Positions 33,500 through 42,596 of a stretch of 64,000 nt of DNA are shown here, piece after piece (within the stretch, counting starts at the first letter, position 1; every line of letters starts with the position of its first letter). A program made the translations under genes and the position numbers. Below the pieces are notes generated by a model. It was not told the DNA's origin. It saw only the letters and a list, made by a program, of their open reading frames with translations, and made no database searches. Where the stretch lies: positions 248,001 to 312,000 of the forward strand of contig NZ_JBHULM010000001.1 in the NCBI RefSeq assembly GCF_042684485.1. The letters run 5' to 3'. The DNA is from Oceanihabitans gracilariae. GTDB lineage: Bacteria > Bacteroidota > Bacteroidia > Flavobacteriales > Flavobacteriaceae.

Positions 33500-36403
33500 A
33501 TGTTTCGTTATTTTTACTACATATTCGCCATAATGTTTTCATTTGCTTTACAAGCACAAAACCCTGTTTTTGAGCATATGGCAAATGTTTCAGAGCTTCC
33601 TGATGTTGAGTTTTATGATGTACTTGAAGATGAAGAAAACTACATATGGTTAGCAGCAGATAAAGGTTTATATCGCTATAACGGACAATCTTACCAACGT
33701 TTTAGCCATCCAGACCAAAAAGCAAACTCCTTATTTCAATTAAAATTAGACAGCAATGGTGTTTTGTGGTGTAATAATATTTACGGACAAATTTTTTATG
33801 TAGAAAACAATTCATTAAAACTGTTTTATGATGCTAGTAACTTGGTGAAAGGACAACTAGCAACGTATATGTTTTTTAATAATAGCATTCGGTTATTTAC
33901 TATAACAGGTGTTTATGATATTGATAAAATAAGTAAAAATATTACGAAACCATTTGAAGGTATATGTCTTAGTGCTTCTAGCTATAACAAGACTAGTTAC
34001 GTATTTGCTATTACTTTAGAAGGTGCATTAGAAAAACATTGTATTTATAAATTAGACAGTACAAAAAAAACGAAAATATTAGAAATAGAAGGTCTACAAA
34101 CGATACAGTCTCCTAAATTATTTGCTTTTAAAAAAGATGTTTTTTTTACGTATAAAAGTCAGCAAGGCAATATTGTTTATCTTATTAATAAAGATAGCAA
34201 TACCACAAAAAAAATTAAAACACCAGATTATTTAAAAGACGAAACTATTTATAATCTTTTAAAGTTTGAAAATAACTATTGGTTTTTAACTACTTCAGGA
34301 GTGTTTGTTTACCAATATGCTAATGAAAAATTGCTATTTAAAGAGCAGCTTTTTAAAACGGAATCTATTACAGATGTTATAAGAGATTTTAATAATAATT
34401 ATTGGTTTACAACATTAGATAATGGCGTGTTTGTATCTCCAAATTTAAACATTAGAAGCGTAGAACTAAATACTTTGTCTTCAAAAATAACAGCCTCTTG
34501 TACATTGCCAAATAATCAATTTGTACTAGGAACTAATAATGGTAAATTATTGTTTTATAATACATCTACACTTTATAAAACGCTACAACTACCAGGAAAA
34601 AAAATTATAGGAAATTTATTTTATGATGCAAAAAAGCAACAATTAATAGTAAGTATTAATGCTTCAGAATCTTTTGTAATTGATTTAACAAAGGATGAAA
34701 TAAAAGATACGGTTAATAAATTTTCTGTAGCAAAAGCATTTTCTAAAATAGATGATAATACCTTGTTTTACGGAAATTATAAGGAAGGTATTATTTACAA
34801 CAAACCGTTTTCTCAAACTCAAAAAAAAGTAATACGTTCTAGTCGTGTAAAAGCTTCTGTAGTAACTAACAAGATGCTTTTTGTTGCCTATATTGACGGG
34901 TTGTTTACTTATAATTTAAACAACTTTTCTTCTAAAGAAATACAGTTTAACAATAAAAAACTATTGGTAAACTCTATTGCTAAAACCGAAAATACAGTAT
35001 GGTTAGCAACACAACACAATGGCTTACTATATTATAAAGACAAAAAAATATTTCAAGCACCTTTTCAGTTTACAAAACAAATAGAAATTAGTAACTTAAA
35101 ATCAGATGGTATTTTCTTATGGATCTCTACAGAAAAAGGACTTTATAGGTATAATACTAAAACCAATAATTTAAAAGCGTTAAATGCTCAAGATGGTTTA
35201 AATGCTGTAGTAAACAATTTTATAATTCTTCAAGATTACATCATTGTTACTTTACCTAAATGGTTTTATATACTACCAAAAACCAATGTTTTATTTAAAG
35301 AATTTAATACCTCTAAAGTTAGGGTAGAAGCAGTACGTATTAATGATAAAGATACCATTGTGCAACCCAATTATAAATTACCTTATCATCTTAATAAAAT
35401 TGGATTAAGATTTAATTCTAACGGATTTCAATCCAATCAAAATGTAATTTATAAATATCGAGTACAACAGATAGATAGTAGTTGGCAATCTATTCCTGCT
35501 AATACACAATCGGTTCAGTTTAATAGTTTACCAAATGGTAAGTATACTTTTGAACTTAAGGCTAAAAATGTAAGCGCTACAAATGCTGTTTTTGCAACAC
35601 CAATAACCTTTGTTATAACTAAGCCTTTTTGGCAAACCTATTGGTTTTACACCATGATTTTATTGGCTGTAATTACAATGATTTGGTTGTATTTTAGATG
35701 GCGTTTAAAACAAAAAGAAAACCAACGTATTATAGAAATAGATAAGATTTTAATGGATAAAAAAATAACCAATTTACGGTTAGAAAATTTACGTTCGCAA
35801 ATGAATCCGCATTTTATATTTAATGCCTTAAACTCCATTCAAGATTATATTATTTCTAATGAAAAAGAATTAGCAAGTTCTTATTTAGTTAAATTTAGTC
35901 GTTTAATAAGAATCTACTTAGATTACAGTCAGCAAAACGAAATAACGCTACAGCAAGAATTAAATGCTTTAAAACTGTATTTAGAATTAGAAAAGGTGCG
36001 TTTTGAAGAAGAACTAGATTACTGCGTTAAAATAGATGAACGTTTAAAAACAAATCAAATAAAAGTCCCTTCATTATTTATACAACCTTATGTAGAAAAT
36101 GCTTTAAAACACGGTTTATTACACAAGCCAAACGATAGAAAACTACTAGTTGAGGCCAAGATAATTGAGCAAAATAAATTACAAATAACGATTGAAGATA
36201 ATGGTATTGGTCGTGTACAATCTGAAAAAATAAAGCGTGCTAATTTACAGCATAAACCCTTTGCAACTAAAGCTAATGAAGAACGCGTTCACCTTTATAA
36301 AAATAAATTAAAACGAGATATAACCATAGCTATTGAAGATTTATATGATGCAAATCAAACTCCTTCAGGAACCAAAGTGGTTATAACAATGCCTATACCA
36401 TAA
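33500..36403 (+). CDS. LytS-type sensor histidine kinase with beta-propeller sensor
   Basis: 967 residues: signal peptide (ends FALQAQ), a large periplasmic two-propeller region of Reg_prop-like repeats (for example EDEENYIWLAADKGLYRYNG and GIFLWISTEKGLYRYNT), a Y_Y_Y domain (about 610-710), one membrane helix (about 717-737), a coiled coil, and a His_kinase/HATPase module. The phosphoacceptor is H771 in LRSQMNPHFIFNALNSIQ. Signals through the LytTR regulator encoded 4 bp later. In-frame TTG at 33491 rejected in favour of the ATG giving a clean signal peptide. Signal unknown. Confidence 0.9.
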   Translation: MFRYFYYIFAIMFSFALQAQNPVFEHMANVSELPDVEFYDVLEDEENYIWLAADKGLYRYNGQSYQRFSHPDQKANSLFQLKLDSNGVLWCNNIYGQIFYVENNSLKLFYDASNLVKGQLATYMFFNNSIRLFTITGVYDIDKISKNITKPFEGICLSASSYNKTSYVFAITLEGALEKHCIYKLDSTKKTKILEIEGLQTIQSPKLFAFKKDVFFTYKSQQGNIVYLINKDSNTTKKIKTPDYLKDETIYNLLKFENNYWFLTTSGVFVYQYANEKLLFKEQLFKTESITDVIRDFNNNYWFTTLDNGVFVSPNLNIRSVELNTLSSKITASCTLPNNQFVLGTNNGKLLFYNTSTLYKTLQLPGKKIIGNLFYDAKKQQLIVSINASESFVIDLTKDEIKDTVNKFSVAKAFSKIDDNTLFYGNYKEGIIYNKPFSQTQKKVIRSSRVKASVVTNKMLFVAYIDGLFTYNLNNFSSKEIQFNNKKLLVNSIAKTENTVWLATQHNGLLYYKDKKIFQAPFQFTKQIEISNLKSDGIFLWISTEKGLYRYNTKTNNLKALNAQDGLNAVVNNFIILQDYIIVTLPKWFYILPKTNVLFKEFNTSKVRVEAVRINDKDTIVQPNYKLPYHLNKIGLRFNSNGFQSNQNVIYKYRVQQIDSSWQSIPANTQSVQFNSLPNGKYTFELKAKNVSATNAVFATPITFVITKPFWQTYWFYTMILLAVITMIWLYFRWRLKQKENQRIIEIDKILMDKKITNLRLENLRSQMNPHFIFNALNSIQDYIISNEKELASSYLVKFSRLIRIYLDYSQQNEITLQQELNALKLYLELEKVRFEEELDYCVKIDERLKTNQIKVPSLFIQPYVENALKHGLLHKPNDRKLLVEAKIIEQNKLQITIEDNGIGRVQSEKIKRANLQHKPFATKANEERVHLYKNKLKRDITIAIEDLYDANQTPSGTKVVITMPIP

Positions 36404-36407
36404 GATT

Positions 36408-37160
36408 ATGAAAGCCATTATAATAGACGACGAAAAACGAGCAAGAAATTTATTATCTAACCTCATAACAGCGCATTGTGCAAGTATTACTAGTATTAAA
36501 GAAGCACAAGATTTAGCCTCAGGAGTAGAATTAATTAAAGCATCAAAACCAGATGTGGTATTTTTAGATATTGAAATGCCAAACCAATCTGGATTAGATA
36601 TTTTAGAATACTTTCCTGGTAAAATTGATTTTAAAATCATTTTTGTAACTGCTTACAATCAATTTGCTATAGAAGCTTTCAAATTATCTGCTGTAGATTA
36701 TCTGTTAAAACCGGTAGATACCAACGAGTTAAAAGAAGCAGTAGCAAAAGCCGAAGAAGCGATAAAAGCTAACAATTTAAACGACCAATTAAATAAGTTA
36801 CGCGATTCGTTAAAGCAACTGTCTATAGATAAAATTGCTTTAGAAATCCCTAAAGGGATCATGTTTGCATCACATAATGACATTGTGTATTTTGAAGCCG
36901 ATGGTATGTACACCAACGTGCTACTTATTGATGGTAAACAAAAAACCATTTGCAAGCCGTTAAAGCATTTTGTAGAACAACTAGAACGTAATGCCATGTT
37001 TTTTAAATGTCATCGATCGTATTTAATCAATCTAAAATATGTGGACGAATTGGTAAAAGACGATGGTGATTATTTATTAATGGCAAACAAGAAACGTATT
37101 CCTATTTCCAAATCTAAACGCGATCAATTTTTAGAAGTCATCAAGGAAACGTTTATGTGA
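36408..37160 (+). CDS. LytTR-family response regulator
   Basis: 250 residues: receiver domain (1-120) with phosphoacceptor D54 in VVFLDIEMPN and K in LLKPVD, a short linker helix, and a LytTR DNA-binding domain (about 150-250; YFEADGMYTNVLLIDGK, FFKCHRSYLINLKYV). Partner of the kinase just upstream. A target might be the T9SS protein gene 137 bp downstream, but no LytTR repeat was identified there. Confidence 0.94.
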   Translation: MKAIIIDDEKRARNLLSNLITAHCASITSIKEAQDLASGVELIKASKPDVVFLDIEMPNQSGLDILEYFPGKIDFKIIFVTAYNQFAIEAFKLSAVDYLLKPVDTNELKEAVAKAEEAIKANNLNDQLNKLRDSLKQLSIDKIALEIPKGIMFASHNDIVYFEADGMYTNVLLIDGKQKTICKPLKHFVEQLERNAMFFKCHRSYLINLKYVDELVKDDGDYLLMANKKRIPISKSKRDQFLEVIKETFM

Positions 37161-37297
37161 TTGTGTTTTCAGTGTTATCTTTTAAGCTAAAAAGCTATCA
37201 TTCAGAAAGAAATTAAACCTATTCAGAAAAATCCCACTTATAATATGTTCTAAGCATTGTTTTTTTGTTGTTGATTAATCATTAAATCTTAATAACA

Positions 37298-39835
37298 ATG
37301 AAAAAAACACTACTCTTATTTACAACCTGCTTAAGTTTAGGTATGTTTTCGGCTCTTGCCCAAAACGTAAACATTCCTGACGCAAATTTTAAAAACTATT
37401 TATTAGCAGATCCAGCTATTAACACCAATAATGATTCAGAAATTTCAGTTGCCGAAGCGCAAGCTTTTACGGGTGAATTATTGGTAAATGGACTATCAAT
37501 TACAGACTTAACAGGTATTGAAGCTTTTATAAATATTACACGATTAGATTGTTATAGCAATAACTTAACGTCTTTAGATGTAAGCAATAATTTGGCATTA
37601 ACGCGTTTACACTGTGCTGATAATCAAATTGAAACTCTAGATATTAGTGCAAATACATCAATTACAGATATTCAATGCCATAACAATGGTGTTTTATATG
37701 AATTAAATATAGCTAATGGTAATAACAGCAACTTTAGTTATATGAAAGCCTATGGAAATAGTTTATCATGCATTCAAATAGATGCTGGTTTTACACCACC
37801 AGCAGATGCCGGAATATACAGCCAAGGTTGGACCAAAGGTAACTCAGCATTTTATAGTGAAGACTGTGCTGCATTAAACCAAATTGTAAACATTCCTGAT
37901 GCTAACTTTAAAAGTTATTTAGTAAACAATAATAGTATCAATTTAAACAATGATACTGAAATTACAGTGGCTGAAGCACAAGCTACAACAGAGCTTCTTA
38001 TCAATGGTTTGTCAATTTCAGATTTAACAGGTATTGAAGCCTTTACCAATTTAACACGTTTAGATTGTTACACAAATAATTTAACGACTATAGATGTTAG
38101 TAATAACTTATCATTAACACGTTTACATTGTGCTGATAATCAAATTGAAACTTTAGATATTAGTGCCAATACGCTAATTACAGACATACAATGTCATAAT
38201 AACGGTGTTTTATACCAATTAAATATAGCTAATGGTAATAACAGCAATATAAACTGGATGAAAGCTTATGGTAATCCAAGTTTAACTTGTATTCAAGTTG
38301 ATGCAGGCTTTTCGCCACCAGCAAATAGTGGTCAGTATGTTGTAGGTTGGACTAAAGATAATCAAACAAGTTATAGTGAAAATTGTATTCCTTCAGTGTA
38401 TTATGTAGATGCCAATGCAACAGGTGCCAACGATGGTAGCTCATGGACAGATGCTTTTACAAACGTAACAGACGCTTTAGCACTTACCAATTTAAATGAT
38501 GCTGTTTGGGTAGCAAAAGGCACGTATACATTAGCAGATAAAAACACACCAATAGCTGTTAATACAGATGAAGTGGATATTATTGGAGGTTTTTCAGGAA
38601 CCGAAACGACTCTAGCCGATAGAGATTTAACAGCTATTCATACTACAAATGCTACCATTTTTACGGGTGATATTAATGGTGATGATATTGATGGAGATTT
38701 CTCATCGAACAAAACAGATAATGCAGAACGATTATTTGAATTAAGAACAAGCAACGTCACTTTTGATGGTATTATTTTTGAAAACATTTACGATACTTCA
38801 CAATCTGGAGGCGTAGAAGAAAACGGTGTGATTTTTATACCAAATAATTTAAATGCTAATAACTTAAAAATTAAAAATTCGGTATTCAGAAGTAATTATT
38901 CTAATGGGTATTTACTTAAAATTAGAAAGTTTAATCTAGGATTACTAATTGAAAACACCAAGTTTATAAATAACACCATTGTTAATATGGGATTGGTTTA
39001 TGTGCAATCTGATAGTACAAACGGCTATATTTTTACACGTTGGGCAAACGTTTTAGTGGCAGATAACGATATTAATCTTTCAGCATTATATATTTTTAGA
39101 GAAGATTGGAATAACGGAAGCACTTTAGATGTTGTAATTAATAATAGTACGTTTGTTAATAATGATTATAACGGTACTTATGGTAATTCTATTACGGCAT
39201 CAGGTAATGGAAGTGTAAACCTTAATATTAATAATACTATTTTTTGGCAGAATACTGTTAATGGTACAGCAGCAACTAGAGATATTTCTAATGGATTAGA
39301 CGAGCATTACGATGTGTTTATTAAAAATACTATTGCATCAGTACCTTCAAACGCTGGAACTTATGGAACGTTTTCAACGACTAACCTAACCACTTTAGAT
39401 CCAGCAACAGATAATTTAAATTTAGACGCAGAATACAAACCAACATCAGCTTCAAATTATATTGTTGATCAAGGAGATAACGCTTACTACGATGAAGCTT
39501 TATTTGGCGATTTAGATTTATCAGGTAATGATAGGGTTTTTAATACTACGATAGATTTAGGAGCTTACGAGTACAATTCTACATTAGGAATTGATGATAT
39601 TTCTTTAAATACAAATTCAGTAAAATTATATCCTAATCCTGTAAGTGATAGATTATTTATTAAGTCTACAGAGCAAGTTGAAAACATATCTATTTACAAC
39701 ATTAATGGTCAGCTTATAAAGCAAACCATTGAAGCAACAAACGGTATTGATGTATCTGTATTACCTTCAGGATTATACATGATTCAAATAACAACGTCTA
39801 ACAATACTATTAATCAGAAGTTCATTAAGGGCTAA
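37298..39835 (+). CDS. Secreted T9SS protein with duplicated leucine-rich-like domain and beta-helix
   Basis: 845 residues: signal peptide (ends SALAQ), two tandem copies of a ~173-residue module (about 24-196 and 197-367) each beginning VNIPDANFK and containing LDCYxNNLT and LHCADNQIETLDIS repeats, a right-handed beta-helix region (about 368-760, YYVDANATGANDGSSWTDAF opening, choice-of-anchor type), and a C-terminal T9SS domain from LYPNPVSDRLFI to NQKFIKG. DNA identity of the two modules is high, so the duplication is recent. Likely a cell-surface or released adhesin or carbohydrate-binding protein. Confidence 0.85.
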   Translation: MKKTLLLFTTCLSLGMFSALAQNVNIPDANFKNYLLADPAINTNNDSEISVAEAQAFTGELLVNGLSITDLTGIEAFINITRLDCYSNNLTSLDVSNNLALTRLHCADNQIETLDISANTSITDIQCHNNGVLYELNIANGNNSNFSYMKAYGNSLSCIQIDAGFTPPADAGIYSQGWTKGNSAFYSEDCAALNQIVNIPDANFKSYLVNNNSINLNNDTEITVAEAQATTELLINGLSISDLTGIEAFTNLTRLDCYTNNLTTIDVSNNLSLTRLHCADNQIETLDISANTLITDIQCHNNGVLYQLNIANGNNSNINWMKAYGNPSLTCIQVDAGFSPPANSGQYVVGWTKDNQTSYSENCIPSVYYVDANATGANDGSSWTDAFTNVTDALALTNLNDAVWVAKGTYTLADKNTPIAVNTDEVDIIGGFSGTETTLADRDLTAIHTTNATIFTGDINGDDIDGDFSSNKTDNAERLFELRTSNVTFDGIIFENIYDTSQSGGVEENGVIFIPNNLNANNLKIKNSVFRSNYSNGYLLKIRKFNLGLLIENTKFINNTIVNMGLVYVQSDSTNGYIFTRWANVLVADNDINLSALYIFREDWNNGSTLDVVINNSTFVNNDYNGTYGNSITASGNGSVNLNINNTIFWQNTVNGTAATRDISNGLDEHYDVFIKNTIASVPSNAGTYGTFSTTNLTTLDPATDNLNLDAEYKPTSASNYIVDQGDNAYYDEALFGDLDLSGNDRVFNTTIDLGAYEYNSTLGIDDISLNTNSVKLYPNPVSDRLFIKSTEQVENISIYNINGQLIKQTIEATNGIDVSVLPSGLYMIQITTSNNTINQKFIKG

Positions 39836-39859
39836 GTTGATGCGATTTCAACTTGATTT

Positions 39860-39886
39860 AGCGCTCACTCTTGTGGGCGCTTTTTT
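39860..39886 (+). terminator. Terminator after the T9SS gene
   Basis: GCGCTCAC / GTGGGCGC stem (one G-T pair) and six Ts. Confidence 0.85.
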
Positions 39887-39910
39887 AACAAACTATTCAA
39901 AACAAAAACT

Positions 39911-40453
39911 ATGAAATATTTAAAAACAATCACATTTGTACTGATTACTATTTTATTAACTTCTTGTTCATCTGATGATGATTCTAATACTTCAGAAAGT
40001 AATTTTATTAAAGTTGGAGAATCTTCTTTTGAGATGAAAGCAGCAGTAGTAGAGCCATCATTTAATTCGGTTTTTTTAAGTTTAACCAATAAAACGGAAG
40101 CAGAAATTAATGCTTCTTTTTCAGGAACAACACTTAATAATGTCGATTTTTTTACTGCAAGAATTAATCATTCAGATCTTTTACCTGGAGGAACCTATGA
40201 TTTAGATGATATTTCAAATATAGAATTTATTGTTAATGGAGATATCATTAATTCTGAATTTGAAAACGGTTTTAGTCAATTTTATAAGAGTGGAAGTAAT
40301 GCTGATTTAGAAGTTACTTCTGGCAGTATTACTGTTATAGATTATACAGTAGATTTTATAAGCTTAGCTCTTAGTTTTACAAGAAATGATGGTACTGAAA
40401 TTACAGGAACTTATGAAGGTGGTTTTATTTATATAAATGATGATGTCAATTAA
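39911..40453 (+). CDS. Small secreted lipoprotein of unknown function
   Basis: 180 residues with lipobox ILLTSC (Cys19) followed by the SSDDD stretch typical of flavobacterial surface-exposed lipoproteins. The rest is predicted mostly beta, acidic, with no recognised domain. A terminator follows; a short leader separates it from the previous terminator. Confidence 0.75.
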   Translation: MKYLKTITFVLITILLTSCSSDDDSNTSESNFIKVGESSFEMKAAVVEPSFNSVFLSLTNKTEAEINASFSGTTLNNVDFFTARINHSDLLPGGTYDLDDISNIEFIVNGDIINSEFENGFSQFYKSGSNADLEVTSGSITVIDYTVDFISLALSFTRNDGTEITGTYEGGFIYINDDVN

Positions 40454-40471
40454 ATAAGTGTGCCCCAAATA

Positions 40472-40507
40472 TAAAAGCGCTTATACAATGTTATAAGCGC
40501 TTTTTTT
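40472..40507. terminator. Bidirectional terminator
   Basis: AAAAGCGCTTATA / TATAAGCGCTTTT stem with a 6-nt loop; lies between two convergent lipoprotein genes. Confidence 0.88.
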
Positions 40508-40523
40508 GTTTTTAATAATAAGT

Positions 40524-40886
40524 TTATTGTTTTATAAATTCAAAATCTGAAAAATTAGCTAAAACTAAATTACCATTAGGTGTAAATGTATATGTGGTAA
40601 ATGTTTCTATTTCGTTTTGTGTTATAGTTAATAAGTCATTTGTAATAGACCAATCTATTGTGGTTATATTAGAAATGATACCATCTTGGGTGGTTACTTG
40701 GTTGATTATAGATCCTGTGTTGTCTGTATTAAAGGATAATTTGTATTCAAAATTAGTTGTAAAATCGCTACGTAGCCATTCACCAATTAAGTCATTATTT
40801 ACACTAGAATTGTCATCATCATTTTTACAAGAAAATTGTGTAGCACAAAGTATAACTAGTAAGATTAGCTTAATTTTACTTTTCAT
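40524..40886 (-). CDS. Lipocalin-like lipoprotein
   Basis: 120 residues with lipobox TQFSC (Cys20) and the charged KNDDDN tail after it. NDLIGEWLRSDF followed by alternating short strands matches the small lipocalin-like family common in flavobacteria. Function unknown. Confidence 0.72.
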   Translation of the reverse strand: MKSKIKLILLVILCATQFSCKNDDDNSSVNNDLIGEWLRSDFTTNFEYKLSFNTDNTGSIINQVTTQDGIISNITTIDWSITNDLLTITQNEIETFTTYTFTPNGNLVLANFSDFEFIKQ

Positions 40887-41016
40887 TTTTTAAGATTAAT
40901 TAATAGTTTAAAACGTAATTGCCAGATTTAAGGGAATCTATAGGCTATTGTTTCTTGTAAAAGTAATAAGATAATTTTACAATTAAAGTAGAATTGCAAT
41001 AATAAATATAGTGCAT

Positions 41017-41203
41017 AAAAAAAGCGCATCCTTAGAATGCGCTTTCGTTTAATAATATATTTTGTGTTCTCTGTAAATAGATTGCTTCCTTCGTAGGAAT
41101 TTACTAGCTATTTAACATCACAGGCATAACAAGCATAGTAACTTGTTCTCCTTCGTCTAATCCATCTACAGGAGTTAAAATTCCAGCTCTATTTGGTAAA
41201 CTC
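41017..41203. repeat. Duplicated dnaN 3' end plus terminator, distal copy
   Basis: 187 bp that match 41265-41451 at an offset of 248 bp with about two mismatches. Includes the terminator stem AAAGCGCAT / ATGCGCTTT and, from 41104, the last 32 codons and stop of dnaN. This fills most of the gene-free stretch 40887-41351; the part 40887-41016 is A/T-rich upstream region of the lipocalin gene with nothing else recognised. Confidence 0.92.
41104..41203 (-). pseudogene. dnaN C-terminal fragment
   Basis: Encodes in the dnaN frame the end SLPNRAGILTPVDGLDEGEQ... to the stop, identical to the real gene, but has no start or upstream part. Product of the local duplication. Confidence 0.9.
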
Positions 41204-41206
41204 CTA

Positions 41207-41226
41207 ATTCCTGCGAAAGCAGGAAT
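41207..41226. repeat. Small perfect palindrome at the duplication junction
   Basis: ATTCCTGC-GAAA-GCAGGAAT, an element I recall as widely dispersed in flavobacterial intergenic DNA. It abuts the end of the distal dnaN fragment; a related stem TTCCT-TCGC-AGGAA lies in the copy near 41335. Confidence 0.65.
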
Positions 41227-41264
41227 CTCTATTATTAGGTTTAATTAATCCGTTCTACAAGCAA

Positions 41265-41451
41265 AAAAAAAGCGCACCCTTAGAATGCGCTTTCGTTTAA
41301 TAATATATTTTGTGTTCTCTGTAAATAGATTGCTTCCTTCGCAGGAATTTACTAGCTATTTAACATCACAGGCATAACAAGCATAGTAACTTGTTCTCCT
41401 TCGTCTAATCCATCTACAGGAGTTAAAATTCCAGCTCTATTTGGTAAACTC
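41265..41451. repeat. Duplicated dnaN 3' end plus terminator, native copy
   Basis: Native counterpart of 41017-41203; contains the functional dnaN terminator (stem within 41269-41293) and the gene's last codons. Confidence 0.92.
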
Positions 41452-42470
41452 ATTTCTAATTGTACTTCATCACTTGTAAGGTTGTTTAACATTTCGGTTA
41501 AAAAACGAGAGTTAAAACCAATTTGCATATCATCTCCTTGGTAATCACAAGTTAAACGCTCTTCTGCTTTGTTAGAGTAATCAATATCTTCTGCAGAAAT
41601 ATTAAGTTCTGCTCCAGCAATCTTTAAACGTATTTGATGTGTAGTTTTGTTAGAGAAAATACTAACACGACGAACAGAATTTAAAAATTGTGTTCTGTCT
41701 ATACTTAATTTATTAGGGTTTTCTTTAGGTATTACAGCTTCGTAATTAGGATATTTACCATCAATTAATCTACATACTAACTCTGTGTTTTCAAAAGTAA
41801 ACTTTGCATTAGCATCATTATATTCAATAGTTACATCGTCTTCACTAGAGGCTAAAATTCCTTTTAAAAGATTTAAAGGTTTTTTAGGCATAATAAACTC
41901 TGCTACCTGACTCGCTTTTATGTCTTCACGAGTGTACTTAACTAGTTTGTGTGCATCTGTTGCAACAAAGGTTAAGCCTTCTGTAGAGAATTGAAAAAAT
42001 ACACCACTCATTACAGGGCGTAAATCATCATTACCAGCAGCAAAAATAGTTTTGCTTACTGCAGTAGCTAAAATATCACCAGAAATAGTTGTTGCACTAG
42101 GGTTTTCTAGAGCTACAGCTTTAGGAAATTCTGCGCCATCTGCATATGCTAAGGCATACTTACCATGGTTAGAGCTAATTTCTATGGTGTTATTTTCTTC
42201 TACAACAAAAGTTAAAGGTTGTTCTGGAAAAGTTTTTAAAGTATCTAAAAGTAAACGTGCAGGTACAGCAACACTTCCTTCGTTATCACTTTCTACATCT
42301 AATTTAGAAGACATAGTAGTTTCTAAATCACTTGCAGAAACTATAAGTTGGTTTTGCTGTAATTCGAATAAAAAATTATCTAAAATAGGTAAAGTATTAG
42401 AGCTGTTTATTACACCTCCAAGAACTTGTAGTTGTTTAAGTAAATAGGTACTTGATACTATAAATTTCAT
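41352..42470 (-). CDS. dnaN: DNA polymerase III sliding clamp (beta)
   Basis: 372 residues, the normal length, from MKFIVSSTYLLKQLQVLGGV. Three clamp domains are recognisable, with motifs RPVMSGVFFQ, DAHKLVKYTR, LIDGKYPNYEAVIP and the C-terminal LVMPVMLNS that forms the partner-binding edge (MPVM). A -7 box TATATTTG lies at 42515 to 42508. Start at 42470 chosen because the upstream extension has no clamp similarity. Not next to dnaA. Confidence 0.97.
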   Translation of the reverse strand: MKFIVSSTYLLKQLQVLGGVINSSNTLPILDNFLFELQQNQLIVSASDLETTMSSKLDVESDNEGSVAVPARLLLDTLKTFPEQPLTFVVEENNTIEISSNHGKYALAYADGAEFPKAVALENPSATTISGDILATAVSKTIFAAGNDDLRPVMSGVFFQFSTEGLTFVATDAHKLVKYTREDIKASQVAEFIMPKKPLNLLKGILASSEDDVTIEYNDANAKFTFENTELVCRLIDGKYPNYEAVIPKENPNKLSIDRTQFLNSVRRVSIFSNKTTHQIRLKIAGAELNISAEDIDYSNKAEERLTCDYQGDDMQIGFNSRFLTEMLNNLTSDEVQLEMSLPNRAGILTPVDGLDEGEQVTMLVMPVMLNS

Positions 42471-42596
42471 ATATAATACGTTAATTCGATTCAATATTGA
42501 ATAGATACAAATATATCTTAAACCTAGAGAAAAAGGAAACAAACTTATTAACAACTTTTTCTTGGTAAACAAGAAATTTAAAGCAGTAATAGATTG

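Noticed and set aside
40887..41016. A small gene in the gap before the dnaN duplication
   Set aside because: No start-to-stop frame with coding character; sequence is A/T-rich and contains only the lipocalin upstream region.
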